Shown here: in pieces, positions 9,301 through 11,513 of the stretch
How positions within the stretch are numbered: position 1 is the stretch's first letter
Layout: the number at the start of each line of letters is the position of its first letter
Assembly: GCA_041581055.1 (NCBI GenBank)
Contig: JBFGCT010000130.1
Coordinates: 1-11,513 of the forward strand
Origin: JBFGCT01 sp041581055
GTDB taxonomy: Bacteria; Actinomycetota; Acidimicrobiia; Acidimicrobiales; Ilumatobacteraceae
DNA: 11,513 bases
Reading direction: 5' to 3'
Translations under genes and position numbers: made by a program
The notes under the pieces: generated by a model
Seen by the model: only the letters and a program-made list of their open reading frames with translations
Databases searched by the model: none
Told to the model about the DNA's origin: nothing

Positions 9301-11513
9301 GGCGAGCTGTTCGCCGCGGTCCTCGACCGCGGCTACGAGCTGTACGGCCGCGGCCGGCCGTCCGGCAACGGCGGCGCCGCCACCGACGAGCCGGTCGTCA
9401 TCACCGGCGCCGCACTCGGCCTGCCCGGCACCAAGGAGGTCTTCGACGACGACAACATCGAGCGCCTGCTCGACGGCGAGTCGTTCATCGACGTGATCCC
9501 CGTCGACCTGCGCGAGGCGATCGTCGACAAGCACATCACCCGGCTCGTGAAGAACGAGGGCGGCGGCGGATCCTGGGAGGAGATCGGCTCCCAGCACGCC
9601 GTGATGAAGCTCGCCGGCCGAGCGGGGCACCTCGACCTCATCGAGCAGTTCGCGATCCCCGAGGCGCGGGCGCTGGCGCTCGACCCGGCGACGGAGCTGG
9701 CGATCGGCGCCGGGATCGACGCACTGCGCGACGCCGGCATCCCGCTGACGATGCGCTACAAGACGACGAGCACCGGGAGCAGGTTGCCGGAGGGCTGGTC
9801 GCTCCCGCCTTCAGTGCGCGACTCGACCGGCGTCATCTTCGCCTCCGCGTTCCCCGGCGCCGACCGGATGATCGAGGAGGTCACCCGCTATGAGCGCGAC
9901 CGAGCCCGCCGGCGTCGCCTGCAGTCGCTCGAGCATCTGCGCAGCCGGATGGGGACCGACAACCCGGCGGCGCCCGAGCTCGACCACATGATCCACGAGC
10001 TGCGGGCCGACATCGAGGAGCACCGGTACGAGTTCGATCGACGCTTCCTGTTCAAGGCGCTCTCGATGGGGCATTCGCAGTTCGCCGAGCACATCGGGGC
10101 CCGCGGCCCGAACACGCAGCTCAACTCGGCCTGTGCGAGCACCACCCAGGCGGTTGCGGTCGCCGAAGACTGGATCCGTCTCGGTCGCTGCGAGCGGGTG
10201 ATCATCATCGCCGGTGACGACGTCACCACCGACACGCTCATCGAATGGATAGGTGCGGGGTTCCTGTCGACCGGCGCCGCGGCGACCGACGAGGTGGTCG
10301 AAGAGGCGGCACTGCCTTTCGACAAGCGCCGACACGGGATGCTGCTCGGGATGGGCGGCGCCGCGATCATCGTCGAGAGCGCCGGGGCGGCCCGCGCCCG
10401 TGGCATCCGGCCGATCTGCGAGGTGCTGAGCACCGAGACCGCGAACAGCGCGTTCCACGGCAGCCGGCTCGATGTCACCCACATTCGCGACGTGATGGAG
10501 AACCTCGTCGGCAAGGCCGAGCAGCGGTGGGGCATCGACCGCCACGAGATCGCCCCGAAGACCGTGTTCGTCTCCCACGAGACCTACACGCCGGCCCGGG
10601 GCGGCAGCGCCCAGGCCGAGGTCGACGCGTTGCGCCACGTCTTCGGCACCAGTGCCGACCGCATCGTCGTCGCCAACACCAAGGGCTTCACCGGGCATGC
10701 GATGGGCGTCGGCATCGAGGACGTGCTCGCGGTCAAGGCGCTGGAGACCGGCATCGTCCCGCCGATCGCCAACGTCAAGGAGGTCGACCCCGAACTCGGT
10801 CATCTCAACCTGTCCAAAGGCGGCGCCTATCCGGTGACCTACGCCCTGCGGCTCGGCGCCGGGTTCGGCTCCCAGATCAGCATGTCGCTGAAGCGCTGGG
10901 TGGCGAGCCCCGACCGCTCGCGCCCCGAGCCGGACGAGCTCGGGTTCGCGTACCGCGTCGAGGATCGCACCGCGTGGGAGAGCTGGCTGCGCTCGATCAG
11001 CGGCTACGACTCGCCGGATCTCGAGGTCGACCACCGCGCCCTGCGGATTCGCGACGTCGGCCCGCCGGCCGGCGTGTCGGCACCGCCGCGCCCGGCGGTG
11101 GCCACCGCCCCGCCGGTCGTCGCCGGCGCACCGGTCGACGTGGCCAAGCCGCCCGCGCCGATCCCCGAACCCGCCCGGCCGGCGGCATCGGCGGCGCCCG
11201 CCGCCGCCCCGGCCCCCTCGGCGCCTGCCCCGGCGCCCGCCCCAGTCGCGGCGCCGGTCGCGGCGCCGGTTGGCGATCCGGTGGCGGAGGTGGTGTTGGG
11301 GATCGTCGCCGAGCAGACGGGGTACCCGTCGGACATGTTGGATGTCGAGTTGGATCTGGAGGCGGATCTGGGGATCGACACGGTGAAGCAGGCCGAGACG
11401 TTCGCCGCGATCCGGGAGCGGTACGGGATCGAGCGCGACGACAACCTGTCGCTGCGCGACTACCCGACGCTGGCGTCGGTGATCGGCTTCGTCCACGAGC
11501 GGGCGACCGGGCT
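6334..11513 (+). CDS. Iterative-type type I polyketide/PUFA-like synthase, KS-AT-KS-ACP (3' partial)
   Basis: One frame stays open from ATG 6334 to the right edge, at least 1,726 residues with no stop. KS1 (about 8-475) has DAACASAM with Cys217, EGHGTST with His351 and SNIGHLKGAAG with His391; its motifs resemble PfaA/HglE-type synthases. AT (about 598-900) has TGQGSQ, GHSLGEYGA with Ser696 and SHAFHT with His801; the HAFH motif points to malonyl-CoA. A linker (about 930-1019) leads to KS2 (about 1020-1522): NSACAST with Cys1267, SHETYTP with His1415 and TKGFTGH with His1455. A Pro/Ala linker (about 1570-1647) precedes an ACP (from about 1649) with LGIDTVKQAE, Thr1683 in place of the phosphopantetheine Ser. 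The protein would chain-extend malonyl units on ACP in the cytoplasm. Reductive domains, if any, lie beyond the window, so the product class (PUFA, glycolipid tail, other) is open. It follows the dehydrogenase in one unit. Confidence 0.9.
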   Translation, partial: MPNSNQRAIAIVGVGAVLPDAPDAPSFWENLKQGRYSISEVDPERWDAALYYDPDRQAREKTYSKIGGWVKEFTWDPLGWRLPIPPKVSEAMDRTQQWAVAAAREALLDYGWPDRALDTERTAVIVGNAMGGDRHYLTALPVYFPEYAAELEASPAFAGLPEATRQAIVEEMRSGVRGRFPAISEDTMPGELANIIAGRIANLFDLHGPNFIADAACASAMAAIDAAIEGLEEGDYDAVITGGVDANMSASTFVKFCKIGALSPTGTRPYGNGADGFIMGEGAALFVLKRLEDAEAVGDNIYAVIRGLAGASDGKGKGITAPNPVGQTLAVQRAWRNAGIAPNAASYIEGHGTSTKVGDVVEVGAIGDAFAELNLPPGTIPLGSVKSNIGHLKGAAGAAGMLKAALALHHKTLPPSLGANDPNPNIDFAHSPLAVNNDLNEWKTTGDQVRAAGVSAFGFGGTNFHAVLEEYVPGRIRTEGHETLTVTSPTEYERAAELKTPLRGALVIGGRDESAVLARLRQAHADAATGRAPEPAPPAEADLVAAVRVAIDYGDAAELATRAQKAIGAFESGNPAAWKLLRNQGVFLGRGEPHQVAFLYTGQGSQYVNMLRGLFEAEPIVARRFDEADAVMQPILGQPLTDLIFVDPTDEAAIAEADEQLRQTEITQPAVLTVDLALTELLAAYGIAPDMVMGHSLGEYGALVAAGALPFADALEAVAARGREMAHVSVDDNGLMAAVFAPLDEIERTIEATDGYVVVANNNSARQAVIGGASAAVRAAVDALTAAGHTAVLLPVSHAFHTSIVAPAAEPLKRVLGRLNLEPPHIPVVANVDGEFYPSGPAVLPEMIDILGRQVASPVQFIRGLHTLYEAGVRVFVEVGPKRALNGFVEDVLGDHEDVSNLYSNHPKGGDVVTFNQALCGLYAAGLGAATVPEAPAGTRPGSASAMPATTVRAPAAEAVRSAASSVASAPSVPPAAPPVHRADTIRELGELFAAVLDRGYELYGRGRPSGNGGAATDEPVVITGAALGLPGTKEVFDDDNIERLLDGESFIDVIPVDLREAIVDKHITRLVKNEGGGGSWEEIGSQHAVMKLAGRAGHLDLIEQFAIPEARALALDPATELAIGAGIDALRDAGIPLTMRYKTTSTGSRLPEGWSLPPSVRDSTGVIFASAFPGADRMIEEVTRYERDRARRRRLQSLEHLRSRMGTDNPAAPELDHMIHELRADIEEHRYEFDRRFLFKALSMGHSQFAEHIGARGPNTQLNSACASTTQAVAVAEDWIRLGRCERVIIIAGDDVTTDTLIEWIGAGFLSTGAAATDEVVEEAALPFDKRRHGMLLGMGGAAIIVESAGAARARGIRPICEVLSTETANSAFHGSRLDVTHIRDVMENLVGKAEQRWGIDRHEIAPKTVFVSHETYTPARGGSAQAEVDALRHVFGTSADRIVVANTKGFTGHAMGVGIEDVLAVKALETGIVPPIANVKEVDPELGHLNLSKGGAYPVTYALRLGAGFGSQISMSLKRWVASPDRSRPEPDELGFAYRVEDRTAWESWLRSISGYDSPDLEVDHRALRIRDVGPPAGVSAPPRPAVATAPPVVAGAPVDVAKPPAPIPEPARPAASAAPAAAPAPSAPAPAPAPVAAPVAAPVGDPVAEVVLGIVAEQTGYPSDMLDVELDLEADLGIDTVKQAETFAAIRERYGIERDDNLSLRDYPTLASVIGFVHERATG
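11245..11268 (+). repeat. Tandem 12-bp repeat in the Pro/Ala linker
   Basis: GTCGCGGCGCCG occurs twice head to tail and encodes VAAP-VAAP in the flexible Pro/Ala-rich linker ahead of the ACP. Such linkers tether mobile carrier domains. The repeat is a likely site of slippage and length change, but has no other evident role. Confidence 0.7.

Noticed and set aside
7656..9893. 745-aa plus-strand open frame within the synthase
   Set aside because: This is an arginine-rich out-of-frame reading of the synthase; the AT motifs GHSLGEYGA and SHAFHT occur only in the frame starting at 6334.
9811..11496. 561-aa minus-strand open frame opposite KS2 and the ACP
   Set aside because: It is of low complexity (long G/R runs opposite the Pro/Ala linker), with no domain, and the plus-strand frame continues through it.

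Overview
The window looks like chromosome from a high-GC actinobacterium. The traits behind this are strong G/C preference at third codon positions, enzymes of the F420/FMN split-barrel families, very short 5' ends with TANNNT boxes right in front of start codons, and an RTX-tailed secreted nuclease. A marine or aquatic Acidimicrobiia (Ilumatobacter-like) lineage is my best guess, but it is inference and not proven by any marker gene here. No RNA gene, CRISPR array, insertion sequence, integrase or phage gene was seen. Both ends of the window cut through genes.

Layout. (1) 1-2639 (+): the 3' part of a large secreted ExeM/NucH-type nuclease. It holds the end of a lamin-tail-like domain, an Ig-like domain, an OB-fold region, an endonuclease/exonuclease/phosphatase catalytic domain and about nine RTX calcium-binding nonapeptides. 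(2) 2667-4403: four small, densely packed genes in alternating orientation: a PPOX-type flavin protein (+), a Ddn-like deazaflavin-dependent reductase (-), a YbaK-type trans-editing deacylase (+) and a PPOX-class F420-dependent enzyme (-). Each appears to be its own transcription unit, and each has a TANNNT box ending 6-8 nt before its start codon, as expected for leaderless mRNAs. A strong two-part hairpin separates the first convergent pair. (3) 4404-4627: the longest intergenic stretch (224 bp), with a possible promoter and a palindrome covering the ribosome binding site. (4) 4628 to the right edge (+): a two-gene unit of a long acyl-CoA dehydrogenase (556 aa) and a giant iterative-type type I polyketide/PUFA-like synthase, open to the end of the window (at least 1,726 aa).

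The most interesting part is the dehydrogenase-synthase pair. The synthase reads KS-AT-KS-(Pro/Ala linker)-ACP. The first KS and the malonyl-type AT carry full catalytic motifs. The second KS is divergent but keeps a Cys-His-His set. The ACP has Thr where the phosphopantetheine-bearing Ser is expected. Directly after the dehydrogenase stop, with a 35-bp gap, the synthase begins, so the two probably act together on an acyl chain, making or modifying a lipid-like polyketide. The product cannot be deduced from this window because the remaining domains lie beyond its right edge.
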